A stretch of 20,779 nucleotides of DNA. Origin: VFZS01 sp964353255 (lineage in GTDB: Bacteria > Acidobacteriota > Terriglobia > Bryobacterales > Bryobacteraceae). Below the pieces are notes generated by a model that saw only the letters and a list, made by a program, of their open reading frames with translations, searched no databases and was not told the DNA's origin. The stretch covers positions 1 to 20,779 of the forward strand of contig CAYGVJ010000100.1 in the NCBI GenBank assembly GCA_964353255.1, read 5' to 3'. Shown here piece by piece: positions 1-6,546 of this stretch. The position numbers were made by a program, and so were the translations under genes. Each line of letters starts with the position of its first letter. Position 1 is the stretch's first letter.

Positions 1-1
1 G

Positions 2-136
2 CCGGCCGGGCTGGACCGGCAGGGGCTGCCCGTGAGCACGCAACTCATCGGACGGCCTTTCGAGGAGGCGCTGCTGGTGCGCGTGGCCGCGGCGCTGGAG
101 GCGGCCGTGCCCGCCGTGCGGCTCCCAGAACTATAA
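2..136 (+). CDS. Amidase, C-terminal fragment (5' end outside the window)
   Basis: The second forward frame is open from the window edge to TAA at 134-136 and gives 44 residues. It contains GLPVSTQLIGRPFEEALLV followed by an alanine-rich helix. This closely matches the closing segment of the amidase signature family (GatA and related amidases), which usually reads GLPVGVQLVGRPFDE and then LLRVAAALE. Members hydrolyse amide bonds or supply ammonia for tRNA-dependent amidation through a Ser-Ser-Lys triad, but that catalytic part lies outside the window. GatA therefore cannot be told from a general amidase. The stop codon overlaps a TATAAT sequence at 132-137 that may serve the next gene. Confidence 0.8.
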   Translation, partial: PAGLDRQGLPVSTQLIGRPFEEALLVRVAAALEAAVPAVRLPEL

Positions 137-137
137 T
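132..137 (+). promoter_or_regulatory. Candidate -10 promoter element (TATAAT)
   Basis: A perfect TATAAT overlaps the amidase stop codon. Transcription would start near 144, giving the oxidoreductase gene at 294 a leader of about 150 bases. No convincing -35 hexamer is visible at normal spacing. A GTG at 144 is in frame with the downstream gene but would add 50 residues in front of its Tat signal, so it is unlikely to be the real start. Confidence 0.4.
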
Positions 138-160
138 GGAGCCGTGAAAGAACCGGGGGC

Positions 161-194
161 ACCGCTCCCTGACGGTCGCGGCTCGGAAAGCGGT
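161..194. repeat. Short imperfect palindrome, possible dispersed repeat unit
   Basis: ACCGCT (161-166) and AGCGGT (189-194) are perfect inverted repeats around a 22-base GC-rich loop, within the leader of the oxidoreductase gene. The peptide this stretch would encode, PLPDGRGSES, resembles spurious peptides that I recall recurring in acidobacterial annotations, which would fit a REP-like dispersed repeat. There is no second copy in this window, so that identity is from memory only. Confidence 0.35.
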
Positions 195-293
195 CTGTCG
201 CCTCGAAGAGGTTACCGAGCCACGCGCGTAAGCAAGTGGCCTGCACCGGGTTTTTCACGGCTCGTATATTCAAGGCGACAAGGAGAAAGGAAG

Positions 294-1616
294 ATGGAGC
301 TGACCCGCCGTAGTTTCATTCAGAGCTCGACGGCGCTGGCCGCCGCGGGCGCGTCGGTCAAGGCCTACGCTGCTAGTGACCGCATCGAGGTGGGCGTCAT
401 CGGCGCCGGCGCCCGCGCCCACGAGCTGATCGCCGCGCTGCTCCAGATCCCGGGGGTCGAGATCACCGCCGTGGTGGACGCTTACAAGGGCCGCGTGGAG
501 CGGGCCATCGAGCGTACCCGCGGGCGGGCCAAAGCCTACAAAAGCTACCAGGACGTCCTGGCGCAGAAATCCATCGACGCTGTGGTGGTGGCTACGCCCG
601 ACCACTGGCACCGCCAGATGGTGCTGGACGCAATCAAAGCCGGCAAAGACGTCTACTGCGAGAAGCCGCTCACCTACCGGACCTCCGACGGGGTGGAGAT
701 CATCCAGGCGGCCCGCGCCGCCGGGCGCATCGTCCAAGTGGGCAGCCAGGGCATGAGCTCCGAGATCCAGCGCCAGGCCCGCGAAATGATCCGCGCCGGC
801 AAGCTGGGCAAGGTCAGTATCGTCCGCGCGGCCTTCAACCGCAACACCGCTTCCGGCGCCTGGATTTACCCTATCCCTCCCGACGCCTCCCCGCAAACCG
901 TGGACTGGGAGATGTTCTTGGGCCCGGCGTCGAAAAGGCCGTTCAGCCTGGAGCGCTTCTTCCGCTGGCGCTGCTACGAGGATTATTCGGGCGGCATCGC
1001 CACCGATCTTTTCGTTCACCTGTGCACCACCATCCACTACCTGATGGACGCCAAGGCGCCCGCCGCGGTGCTGGCCATGGGCCAGCTCTATCGCTGGAAG
1101 GATAGCCGGGACCCCGGCATCTACGATACGCTGAACGCCACGCTCGACTACCCCGAGGGCTTCACCGTCAACCTGAGCGCCACCTTCAACAACCAAACCA
1201 CCGCCGAAAGCAGCTTCCAGTTTCTGGGCACCGAGGGCACAGTCAACCTGGGCGGCGGGGGAATGGCCTTCCTGCCGGAGTCGGCCGTCGAGGACAACCG
1301 CTGGATTGTCGAGAGCTGGCCGCGCGCCCTGGAAGACGCCTATTACCGCGACCCCAAGGTGCGGCAGGCTGAACTGGTGGACTCCTGGCAGCCGCGGGTG
1401 GTCGAAGGCGCGCAGCAATTCCAGGAGCAGGGCCAGGACGCTACGGTGGCGCACTTCCGGCACTGGCAGGAGTCCATCCGCAGCCGGAAGCTTTACTGGG
1501 AGGACGCTGCCGCCGGCCATCACGCCGCCGCCTGCGCTCACATGGTCAACCTCTCGGCCAGGCAGCGGCGGCTGGTGGAGTGGGACTTCGGCAGGGACGA
1601 CATCAGGCGGGGGTAA
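294..1616 (+). CDS. Gfo/Idh/MocA-family NAD(P)-dependent oxidoreductase, Tat-exported
   Basis: This 440-residue protein is probably a periplasmic sugar or inositol-type dehydrogenase. I chose ATG 294 because AAGGAGAAAGG stands just upstream and the protein then opens with a twin-arginine signal (TRRSFIQSS, residues 4-12) and a short hydrophobic stretch ending in AYA. An open frame continues upstream to GTG 144, but that would bury the signal. The Rossmann fold begins at VGVIGAGAR (about residues 33-41). The family EKP motif, which carries the catalytic lysine, is at residues 123-125. The rest matches the family's alpha/beta C-terminal domain, including an aromatic-rich RFFRWRCYEDYSGG segment. 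The substrate cannot be deduced. Its last 105 bases recur in diverged form at 3948-4052, so this 3' end has been involved in rearrangement. Confidence 0.9.
   Translation: MELTRRSFIQSSTALAAAGASVKAYAASDRIEVGVIGAGARAHELIAALLQIPGVEITAVVDAYKGRVERAIERTRGRAKAYKSYQDVLAQKSIDAVVVATPDHWHRQMVLDAIKAGKDVYCEKPLTYRTSDGVEIIQAARAAGRIVQVGSQGMSSEIQRQAREMIRAGKLGKVSIVRAAFNRNTASGAWIYPIPPDASPQTVDWEMFLGPASKRPFSLERFFRWRCYEDYSGGIATDLFVHLCTTIHYLMDAKAPAAVLAMGQLYRWKDSRDPGIYDTLNATLDYPEGFTVNLSATFNNQTTAESSFQFLGTEGTVNLGGGGMAFLPESAVEDNRWIVESWPRALEDAYYRDPKVRQAELVDSWQPRVVEGAQQFQEQGQDATVAHFRHWQESIRSRKLYWEDAAAGHHAAACAHMVNLSARQRRLVEWDFGRDDIRRG
1512..1616 (+). repeat. Direct repeat, left copy: 3' tail of the oxidoreductase gene
   Basis: The last 105 bases of the Gfo/Idh/MocA gene, from GCCGGCCAT to the TAA stop, align without gaps to 3948-4052 at an offset of 2436. 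By hand count there are 11 mismatches, about 90% identity. The two encoded 34-residue tails differ at only two positions (Gly/Ala and Arg/Lys). The copies enclose the three-gene cassette. Identity stops abruptly at both ends. Confidence 0.85.
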
Positions 1617-1642
1617 GGACTACCCTAACCCAGTTCGCCGCT

Positions 1643-1648
1643 TATACT
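1643..1648 (+). promoter_or_regulatory. Candidate -10 element (TATACT) for the three-gene cassette
   Basis: TATACT lies in the 48-base gap between the oxidoreductase stop and ATG 1665. A purine-rich ribosome-binding tract, GGGGAGGGGG, occupies 1651-1660. Transcription would start around 1655, leaving a leader of about ten bases. The -35 region near 1620 is a poor match. The gap suggests the cassette has its own promoter, although read-through from the oxidoreductase gene is not excluded. Confidence 0.3.
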
Positions 1649-1664
1649 TAGGGGAGGGGGAGTA

Positions 1665-2855
1665 ATGCCCGAAGTACTCCAGCCACCACCGAAGGCGGTG
1701 ACCCGCCGGGACCGCTTCCGCGAGTACATGAAGCGGTTCAATCCCACTGCGTCCGCGCGGGACGCAATCGAAGCTGGGCTGGTGGTTGACGGCCTGCATC
1801 AGTCGCTGTATCAGAAGCTCGCAGTGCGCGCGGACCTGGAGCCGGGCAGCCAGCAGTTGATCGTCGGCGGTGTTGGCTCGGGGAAGACGACCCAGTTGCT
1901 CCTGGCCGTGGACTGGCTTCGCAGGCAGGGTAACACGATCCCGCTGTATGTTGATGTGGCCGCGTGGACCGACCTATCTCGTTTGGACCCCGGCGCGGTT
2001 CTTGCAGCGTTCGGCGTCAGAATGGCTAACGAGGGCTTGAACCGTTTCACATTGACGCGAGATGAACACGACGCGCTGCTGAAGGCTCGGGACAAGCTGA
2101 TGGAGTTCCCCTTCGAGGAGGACACGCCCGAGGGGGCCGGCCGGCCGCTGTATCATCCGATGCCTGTGCTGAAGAGACACTTCCCCTGGGCCCGGGGGCC
2201 CTTTGACGACCTGTTCAGTGTTTTTCGCAAGGCCTCCCATGCGCCGGTTGCCGTCATCGACGGCCTGGACCGCCTCCTCACGGCAGCCCGGTTCTGGACC
2301 GCGGTTGAGGCGGATTTCGCGGCGCTGCGAGAGCGCGGAGTCTCTGTGCTAGCGGCCGCCCCGATCACGGTGCTGTTCGAACTCGGGCGCTCGATCCCCG
2401 ACCAGTTCGACCGGGTCCATCACCTGCCACCGCTGATAGCTGGACCGGAGGGAGGCGTGCTGAGAAGCGTGCTGGAGCGGCGAGGCGGGACGGACATCCT
2501 GGGGCCCTCTGAGGCCGACAAAATCTGCTCGGGGTCCGGAGGCATGCTTCGTGACTTGATCTCCTTAGCGCGCGATGCTGGCGAGGAGGCCTACGTGTCA
2601 GGAGCGGAACGCATCGGCCAGAAGCACGCTGAAAAGGCCGTCAGGCAACTCGGCACGGCCTACCTTCGCGGACTCGGCCCGGAGGAGATTAGAGCCTTGT
2701 CGCAACTAGATAGAACTCGCTCGTTCGATCTGCGCTCGGACGTGAACGTTCAACTCCTGGCCACCCGGCGGATTCTGGAGTACTCGGCCACCGATTTCCG
2801 GGTCCATCCTGCCCTGCTGCCCCTGATCCCGCAGGCGGAGTTGCGCGTTGCCTGA
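1665..2855 (+). CDS. Cassette gene 1: AAA/STAND-like P-loop ATPase of unknown system
   Basis: This 396-residue protein probably couples ATP hydrolysis to sensing or assembly. A perfect Walker A, GGVGSGKTT, is at residues 68-76 and a Walker B, VAVIDGLDRL, at 195-204 with Asp199. SGSGGMLRDLISLARDA (289-305) resembles the lid or sensor-2 helix of AAA/Orc-type ATPases. About residues 330-390 look like a small winged-helix domain ending in YSATDFRVHPALLPLI. No transmembrane segment or nuclease motif is visible. ATG 1665 follows a GGGGAGGGGG ribosome-binding tract at about five bases. The next gene starts inside this one, with an 8-base overlap, so the two are translationally coupled and their products probably work together. 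I do not recognise a named family. It could be the motor of a defence system or a signalling ATPase, and that role is inference. Confidence 0.85.
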   Translation: MPEVLQPPPKAVTRRDRFREYMKRFNPTASARDAIEAGLVVDGLHQSLYQKLAVRADLEPGSQQLIVGGVGSGKTTQLLLAVDWLRRQGNTIPLYVDVAAWTDLSRLDPGAVLAAFGVRMANEGLNRFTLTRDEHDALLKARDKLMEFPFEEDTPEGAGRPLYHPMPVLKRHFPWARGPFDDLFSVFRKASHAPVAVIDGLDRLLTAARFWTAVEADFAALRERGVSVLAAAPITVLFELGRSIPDQFDRVHHLPPLIAGPEGGVLRSVLERRGGTDILGPSEADKICSGSGGMLRDLISLARDAGEEAYVSGAERIGQKHAEKAVRQLGTAYLRGLGPEEIRALSQLDRTRSFDLRSDVNVQLLATRRILEYSATDFRVHPALLPLIPQAELRVA

Positions 2856-3435
2856 CTTCGCGGAGTCGCCCGGACACGAGATCGCCCGCCGCTTGGAGAT
2901 TCGCACTGGCCAGGCTTGGGTTGCAGTGCTCAAGCCGCCGGAAGCTGTGGAAACGGCGCTGGAAGCGCTGGAAGGCGAGTTCCAAGTCTACCTCGGACGC
3001 CCGGTCCGCATCCTGGACGCGAGCCGTCTTTCGATCGCCGAACTCCGGGAACAGTTGGACTCGCCGCCCGATGACACGGTGATCCTTACCGGCCTCGACG
3101 GGTTGGACGAAGCTGCCTGGACGGCGCTCGATATCAACCGGGACGGGATGGCGCGGCAGGGGGCGCTGGTCTTGTGGCTGTCATCGGAGGGAATCCTGGG
3201 GTTATGCCGGCATGCTCCGAACCTGAGAAGCTTCATCGGTGGCAGCGTCTTCCACCTCGGCCCGGACGAGGGGATCATGACCGAGCAGGAGCGCCAGCGC
3301 CGCCTGGCTGATCTGTTTGCACACTACAAGCTCGACAACGAGCAGGTCATCCGCAGGGCGGAAGCCCGAACCTTGCCTCCGGACCCCGAATTCGTCGAGT
3401 GGCTGGTGCTGCTGGGGCGGGGGGACCTGCTTTGA
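2848..3435 (+). CDS. Cassette gene 2: companion with a degenerate ATPase-like fold
   Basis: This is a 195-residue soluble protein. It starts with TTG 2848, inside the end of the ATPase gene, behind an AGGCGGAG ribosome-binding sequence at about seven bases. The centre, TVILTGLDGLDEAAW (about 77-91), looks like a Walker B strand. It is followed by ALDINRDGMARQGALVLWL and then RHAPNLRSFIGGSVFHL. That run resembles the segment after Walker B in the STAND-type ATPases of cyanobacteria and Chloroflexi, where an NR helix, a LWL strand and an APDLWSF-like turn occur in this order. There is no Walker A, so it should not hydrolyse ATP alone. It may be a regulatory or oligomerisation partner of the preceding ATPase, to which it is coupled. 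The family comparison is from memory. Confidence 0.8.
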   Translation: MPDFAESPGHEIARRLEIRTGQAWVAVLKPPEAVETALEALEGEFQVYLGRPVRILDASRLSIAELREQLDSPPDDTVILTGLDGLDEAAWTALDINRDGMARQGALVLWLSSEGILGLCRHAPNLRSFIGGSVFHLGPDEGIMTEQERQRRLADLFAHYKLDNEQVIRRAEARTLPPDPEFVEWLVLLGRGDLL

Positions 3436-3947
3436 GTCTGGAAGACGAGGCCAGGCAAAGGGCTCTGTCGTTGGACCGAGCGCTCTCCGAACGCGCGAGT
3501 CAGATTGTCATGGGGAGACCGACAGGCGTCTTCCTCCGATTGCGCGCATACCTGGAGCACCAAGCCAGCAAGTTGAAGAGGACGGAGCCTGACCGCAATG
3601 GACTCGTCTCGATCTGCCTCGGCCCCGCCTTCGACAAGGGGCCGACTCCCGAGCACTTTCTGTTCGACTCGGGTACCCGTCTGAGCTTCTGGCTAATGCT
3701 ACACGAGGAAAACGGGGAATCTTCGCTTGTAGCGTACAGCTTCCGGTACTGGCTGCCTTCTGGGCGTTCGCCGGAGTTCTTGCGCTTCGACCTTAATCGG
3801 GAGTCCCACCCGGACACGCTCAAGAAGCCCCGCTGCCACCTGCATCCCGGGCTGGACCAGGTCCGGTTGCCACTCCCGGTGCTGGACCCGTTCGAGGTCC
3901 TCGATCGCATCTTCTTCGTCATCGAGCCCGCCCTTCTTTCACAGTAG
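3432..3947 (+). CDS. Cassette gene 3: small protein with RFD / HP / CHLHPG / RLP pattern
   Basis: This 171-residue protein has no recognised family and may be the effector or toxin. I chose TTG 3432 because it overlaps the previous stop as TTGA and has a G-rich ribosome-binding tract about eight bases upstream; gene 2 also starts with TTG. ATG 3399 is possible but gives a 37-base overlap. The N-terminal half is helical and charged. The C-terminal half carries YSFRY (102-106), RFD (118-120), HP (126-127), CHLHPG (135-140), RLP (145-147) and DPFEVLD (152-158). The order resembles uncharacterised defence or toxin-antitoxin families such as TumE-like DUF6516 and DUF2290, but I cannot confirm membership. 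The paired histidines could be catalytic or metal-binding. The duplicated gene tail begins on the base after the TAG stop. Base composition is lower in GC than its neighbours (32 of 60 in 3661-3720). Confidence 0.8.
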   Translation: MSLEDEARQRALSLDRALSERASQIVMGRPTGVFLRLRAYLEHQASKLKRTEPDRNGLVSICLGPAFDKGPTPEHFLFDSGTRLSFWLMLHEENGESSLVAYSFRYWLPSGRSPEFLRFDLNRESHPDTLKKPRCHLHPGLDQVRLPLPVLDPFEVLDRIFFVIEPALLSQ

Positions 3948-4052
3948 GCCGGCCATCACGCCGCGGCCTGCGCTCACATGGTGAACCTCTCGGCCAGGCA
4001 GAGGCGGCTGGTGGAGTGGGACTTCGCGAGAGACGACATCAAGAGAGGCTAG
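3948..4052 (+). pseudogene. Remnant 3' tail of a Gfo/Idh/MocA oxidoreductase gene
   Basis: This stretch encodes AGHHAAACAHMVNLSARQR and continues to RLVEWDFARDDIKRG before a TAG stop. It is the same tail as the intact oxidoreductase ending at 1616, with two conservative residue changes, and the reading frame is preserved. No start or upstream body is present, because position 3947 is the last base of cassette gene 3. Most differences from the other copy leave the protein unchanged, which points to a related homologous gene rather than a fresh duplication. It may be the displaced original tail or the leftover of a tandem paralogue. Confidence 0.8.
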
Positions 4053-4102
4053 CGCCGCACGATCTAATCCTCCTCCCCTTTCCCGCCGATGATTAGCCCA
4101 GA

Positions 4103-4774
4103 ATGGCAGAGCGGGTAATCACCGTCTTTGTGTGTGAGTCTCAACCCATCGTGGTGGAGGGGCTGCGCAGAGTGTTGGAATCCCTTCCGGATTTCCAGTT
4201 GATCGGGACGGCTCCTACTCCGGCCGAAGCGCTCATCGTGCTGCCGGAGCTCGCGCCCGACCTGATTTTGGTGTGCGACGAGCCCGGGTCGCCCCCTCCC
4301 GCCCATTACACGGCCGAACTCCGGCGAGCGACGCCCGGCTCGCACCTGGTGCTGTGGACCACCAGCCCTGTGGAAGCGGAGATCCACCTGGGCCTGGGCT
4401 TCTCGGGCATCCTCGACAAGCGGCGCGAGGTGACCGCGCTGGTGGAATGCCTGCGCGCCGTAGCGCAAGGCGCTGACTGGGTCGGCGGGCAGGATCAGAC
4501 GCCCGAGGCGGCCGGGCGGCGCAACCCTCCCCGGCTGACCCCCCGCGAGCGAGAGATCGTCCAACTGGTGGCCGAGGGCCGCAAGAACCGGGAGATTGCC
4601 GAGGCGCTCTCGATCTCCTCGGGCACGGTCAAGGTTCACCTGATGCATGTCTTCGAAAAGGCGGGCGTGGTGGACCGCCTCCAGTTGGCCCTGCTGGCCC
4701 GCCGGCTGCTCAAGCCCGAGCACGCCGGGGAACTGGTAGCCGACCTCGAGCCGTCGGGCGCGGTCTCGCGCTGA
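4103..4774 (+). CDS. LuxR/NarL-type response regulator with atypical receiver
   Basis: This 223-residue protein is probably a DNA-binding transcription regulator. The C-terminal helix-turn-helix is clear: LTPREREIVQLVAEGRKN (145-162), NREIAEALSISSGTVKVHL (162-180) and MHVFEKAGVVDR. The N-terminal part follows the receiver fold but lacks the usual acidic pocket. E12-S13 replaces the Asp pair, and C58 followed by D59 stands where the phosphorylated Asp is expected. The conserved Thr (T86/T87) and Lys (K106) positions remain. It may work without phosphorylation. No good ribosome-binding site precedes ATG 4103. The next gene begins seven bases after its stop, and a Tad pilus cluster follows, so control of those genes is a reasonable inference. 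Confidence 0.85.
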   Translation: MAERVITVFVCESQPIVVEGLRRVLESLPDFQLIGTAPTPAEALIVLPELAPDLILVCDEPGSPPPAHYTAELRRATPGSHLVLWTTSPVEAEIHLGLGFSGILDKRREVTALVECLRAVAQGADWVGGQDQTPEAAGRRNPPRLTPREREIVQLVAEGRKNREIAEALSISSGTVKVHLMHVFEKAGVVDRLQLALLARRLLKPEHAGELVADLEPSGAVSR

Positions 4775-4780
4775 GCCCCC

Positions 4781-6331
4781 GTGCACGCGCGCCGCTGGCT
4801 GCTGCCCTCGCTCGCGGATTACTTCTTTCTGTCGTTGCTGGCCTGGCTGTTCGTCGCCGGCAGCGGCTGGTCTGGTCTGCTGGCGGACGGGGACACCGGC
4901 TGGCACATCCGCACCGGCGAGTTCATCCTGGATCACCAACAACTCCCCGCTCGCGATCTATTCTCTTTCTCAAAGGCGGGTGAGCAGTGGTTCGCCTGGG
5001 AATGGCTCTCCGATGTCTTGCTGGCGGGCCTGTACCGCGCGCTCGGCTTGAAAGGCGTGGTGCTGGCGGCGGCCCTGGCGGCCTGTGCTTCCTTAACGCT
5101 GGTCCTGCGTCATGCCTTGTGGCGTGGAGCCAATTCGTTTTTGGCCCTGGTGGGCTGCCTCATGGGCGCCGGGGCCTCGAGCATTCACTATCTGGCCCGG
5201 CCGCACGTCTTCACCCTGGCGCTGCTGGCGGCCTCGCTGTGGCTCCTCGAGCGTGACCGACGGCGGCCGACGCCGGCGGTCTGGCTTCTGATCCCGATCT
5301 CCGCGCTGTGGGTGAACGTCCACGGCGGGTTCCTGGCGCTGCTGGTGTGCCTGGGGTTGCTCGCTATCGGCACGGCGCTGGAGACATTGCTCGGCGCCGC
5401 GCCTCAGCCGCGCTCGTGGCAGCGCCCCAAGCGCTACGCCATTTTGACGGGAGCCTGCGGGTTGGCGACTTTGCTGAACCCCTACGGGGTGCAACTGCAT
5501 GCCCACATCGCCGCCTACCTGCGCTCGGACTGGATCCGCGAAGCGGTGCACGAGTTCCAGTCGCCGCGTTTTCGTTCGGAGGCCGCGGCGCAGTTCGAGA
5601 TACTGCTGTTCGCGGGCCTACTGGTGGCGGGGAGGCTGCTGGCTCGGAAGCAGTTCGCCGACGCGCTGCTGCTGGTGGTCTGGGCGCACGCGGCCCTGGT
5701 CTCGGTACGGCACATACCGGTGTTCGTCCTCATCGTCATTCCGCCGGCGACGCAGGAGGCCACCCTGCTCTGGAAGCGGTGGGCGGCTCGCCGGCCGGCG
5801 GGTTCCCTGGCCGCGGTCTTTGACCAGCTGGCCGAGGACACCTCTGCTGGGTTCCGCCGCACCAGCCTGGTGCTGGGAGTTGCGCTGGTACTGCTGGTCC
5901 TGCCGCGGTGGCCTTTGAAGTGGCCCCGCGACTTCCCGGCGGAGAAGTTCCCCACGGGGCTGATCGCGCGGTACGCTTCTCGCCTGAGAGGGGCACGGGT
6001 GTTCACCTCGGATCAATGGGCGGACTACCTGATCTATCGTTTCTACCCGCAGCAGCGCGTCTTCATCGACGGCCGCAGCGATTTCTACGGCCCGGAGCTG
6101 GGTAAGTTGTACCTGCGCCTGACGTACGCTCAGGCCAGTTTCGAGGAGGCGGTCGGGCGCTGGGATTTCGAGCTCGTGCTGGCGCCGGTAGAGTGGCCCC
6201 TGGTGAGTCTGCTGCGCCGGGATGCGCGCTGGGGGCTGCTGGAAGAGGACCGGCTGGCGGTGCTGTTTGAGCGCCCGCGTGACGCGCTTCCGTTAAAGAA
6301 AAACCCTCAAACCGCCGAAATATCCCGGTAG
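4781..6331 (+). CDS. Polytopic membrane protein, GT-C glycosyltransferase-like
   Basis: This 516-residue protein has roughly ten hydrophobic segments and starts at GTG 4781, six bases after the regulator gene. After the first span comes DGDTGWHIRTGEFIL (37-51), with Asp37 and Asp39. Acidic residues in the first outer loop are the catalytic hallmark of GT-C enzymes, which use polyprenyl-phosphate sugars. Later motifs, LARPHVF and WVNVHGGF, look conserved in this kind of protein. The C-terminal soluble part (VFTSDQWADYLIYRFYPQQ, then FIDGRSDFYG) resembles the luminal domain of the family. It could glycosylate a surface protein, perhaps a pilus component encoded nearby, but neither donor nor acceptor can be read from the sequence. 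Confidence 0.7.
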   Translation: MHARRWLLPSLADYFFLSLLAWLFVAGSGWSGLLADGDTGWHIRTGEFILDHQQLPARDLFSFSKAGEQWFAWEWLSDVLLAGLYRALGLKGVVLAAALAACASLTLVLRHALWRGANSFLALVGCLMGAGASSIHYLARPHVFTLALLAASLWLLERDRRRPTPAVWLLIPISALWVNVHGGFLALLVCLGLLAIGTALETLLGAAPQPRSWQRPKRYAILTGACGLATLLNPYGVQLHAHIAAYLRSDWIREAVHEFQSPRFRSEAAAQFEILLFAGLLVAGRLLARKQFADALLLVVWAHAALVSVRHIPVFVLIVIPPATQEATLLWKRWAARRPAGSLAAVFDQLAEDTSAGFRRTSLVLGVALVLLVLPRWPLKWPRDFPAEKFPTGLIARYASRLRGARVFTSDQWADYLIYRFYPQQRVFIDGRSDFYGPELGKLYLRLTYAQASFEEAVGRWDFELVLAPVEWPLVSLLRRDARWGLLEEDRLAVLFERPRDALPLKKNPQTAEISR

Positions 6332-6348
6332 GAGGTCGGCGAAGAGGA

Positions 6349-6364
6349 GTCCCCCGTGGGGGAC
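6349..6364 (+). terminator. GC-rich tetraloop hairpin after the GT-C-like gene
   Basis: GTCCCC (6349-6354) pairs perfectly with GGGGAC (6359-6364) around a CGTG loop, 18 bases beyond the stop at 6331. A weaker CGCCGA/TCGGCG stem (6313-6318 and 6336-6341) spans the stop codon. There is no following T-run, so intrinsic termination is uncertain. It could instead be the first element of the structured leader upstream of cpaB. Confidence 0.35.
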
Positions 6365-6369
6365 GCCTG

Positions 6370-6471
6370 CCCTGTGTGCGTCGCAGCAGGGACACCCGGC
6401 GGCGCTGTGGAGCGACATCCGAGAAGCGGCCGTTACCCTGCGGAGGTATTCCCGCCGGGTGGTGTTCAGGG
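6370..6471 (+). promoter_or_regulatory. Branched inverted-repeat structure in the leader of cpaB
   Basis: The 215-base gap 6332-6546 contains a perfect 10-base stem, CACCCGGCGG (6393-6402) with CCGCCGGGTG (6452-6461). Between its arms is a hairpin CGCT-GTGG-AGCG (6403-6414). CCCTG at 6370-6374 can pair locally with CAGGG at 6387-6391 or distally with CAGGG at 6467-6471, giving two competing folds. It matches no riboswitch class I know. A leader that controls the pilus operon is possible, but GC-rich DNA forms such stems easily. Confidence 0.3.
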
Positions 6472-6546
6472 AGCCGGCCTGAGCGTGCGCGCACGGCCGT
6501 ATCCGCCCCGCGGTGTTAGCTGGGACGGGGAAGAGAAGAGGCGTCA

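Noticed and set aside
144..293. N-terminal extension of the oxidoreductase starting at GTG 144
   Set aside because: It would place 50 low-complexity residues before a clear twin-arginine signal, and ATG 294 has a strong ribosome-binding site.
270..1541. Long minus-strand open frame (423 codons)
   Set aside because: It is antisense to the oxidoreductase gene and an effect of high GC; the peptide shows no recognisable domain.
1665..3947. Cassette as a CRISPR-Cas, restriction-modification or retron system
   Set aside because: There are no repeat arrays, methyltransferase motifs, reverse transcriptase motifs or recognisable Cas proteins in the region.
1617..4052. Cassette as an insertion sequence or transposon
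   Set aside because: There is no transposase or integrase, no terminal inverted repeats, and the 105-base flanking repeats are diverged and too long for target duplications.
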